Source: Enterococcus_D entomosocium (GTDB lineage: Bacteria; Bacillota; Bacilli; Lactobacillales; Enterococcaceae). From it: 5,744 bases of DNA. The stretch is from the NCBI RefSeq assembly GCF_030441895.1, contig NZ_JARJAS010000044.1; one strand, given 5' to 3'. The position numbers were made by a program, and so were the translations under genes. This document shows, piece by piece, positions 5,444 to 5,744 of this stretch (its first letter is position 1; each line of letters begins with the position of its first letter). The notes under the pieces are model-generated. The model did not search any database and had not been told where the DNA came from. It saw only the letters and a program-made list of their open reading frames with translations.

Positions 5444-5744
5444 ATGGAAAACAGAATGTATCCGTTTATGGACACACAGAAAAATGAACGATACATACCG
5501 GAGTACATTCCTACTTCCGCTATGTATTATGATGGCATTCTATTTGAGAAGGTCATCGAAGGTTATCAAACGTTGTCAGTCGAAGGCAGAGAGATGATTT
5601 CTGTGGGTATTGAATCAGAATCAATTCAAGTCGGAAGCATTATCACGAACCAGACTTTGCCTTCAAGAACGTTGACACTGAAATACAAACTCGAAGATAA
5701 CGATCCAGAAAAGTTACAAAAAAAGTTTGATCTTTTGATGTGGT
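5444..5744 (+). CDS. Distal tail protein Dit, N-terminal part (3' end outside window)
   Basis: The first 100 codons of a gene cut by the right edge are visible. The product looks like the N-terminal domain of a distal tail protein (Dit, siphovirus tail component family). Dit forms the hexameric hub joining the last tube ring to the receptor-binding apparatus. Family-like features are YYDGILFEKVI (about residues 28-38), a strand with TLSVEGREMISVGIESESI (about 43-61), GSIITNQTLPSRTLTLKYKL (about 64-83) and then DNDPEKLQKKFDLLMW. The last three reproduce the usual order of the N-terminal belt domain: a Gly/Arg loop, a strand with T-L-P-x-R, and a helix. Its place directly after the tape measure is the canonical position for Dit. 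The rest of the gene, including any C-terminal galectin-like or carbohydrate-binding domain, is not visible. Confidence 0.85.
   Translation, partial: MENRMYPFMDTQKNERYIPEYIPTSAMYYDGILFEKVIEGYQTLSVEGREMISVGIESESIQVGSIITNQTLPSRTLTLKYKLEDNDPEKLQKKFDLLMW

Noticed and set aside
1..5744. Hidden defence system, retron, CRISPR array, tRNA or morons between tail genes
   Set aside because: Coding density is nearly complete, all genes lie on one strand in the canonical siphophage order, and no gap exceeds about 45 bases. There is no room for an unannotated cassette.

Overview
The window is a stretch of the head-tail joining and tail morphogenesis module of a long, non-contractile-tailed (siphovirus-type) phage or prophage. 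The host is probably a low-GC Firmicute. The evidence is the AT-rich coding sequence, strong AGGAGG-type ribosome binding sites, tightly packed same-strand genes, and proteins that resemble the TP901-1-like tail modules of Lactobacillales and Listeria phages. A host near Enterococcus, Listeria or Streptococcus is a guess. Nothing in the window separates a free phage from an integrated prophage, because no integrase, att site or host gene is present.

Layout, all on the + strand: head-tail connector (cut by the left edge, ends 329), head closure/adaptor protein (326-655), HK97 gp10-like neck protein (648-1031), tail terminator/completion protein (1032-1427), major tail protein (1428-1940), an intrinsic-terminator-like hairpin (1939-1970), tail assembly chaperone G (1984-2334) with its frameshift extension T (to 2699), tape measure protein (2716-5433), and the start of the distal tail protein Dit (from 5444, cut by the right edge). 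Genes overlap or abut through the first five, so they form one translationally coupled late-operon segment. No gap of 300 bases without a gene exists.

The products fit together as follows. The connector and closure proteins cap the portal, and the gp10-like and terminator proteins finish the head-tail interface. The major tail protein polymerises into the tube around the tape measure, which the G and G-T chaperones keep soluble. Dit forms the hub at the tail tip.

The two most informative details are a lambda-type GGGAAAG -1 slippery heptamer in the correct frame (2286-2292), which would fuse G to T into a 238-residue protein, and a very regular aromatic repeat in the tape measure. In that repeat an 11-residue register runs unbroken through 24 positions (residues 478-731), preceded by a mixed 11/18-residue register from residue 391. 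No defence system, CRISPR array, RNA gene, insertion sequence or exotic system was found. This is a conserved structural region.
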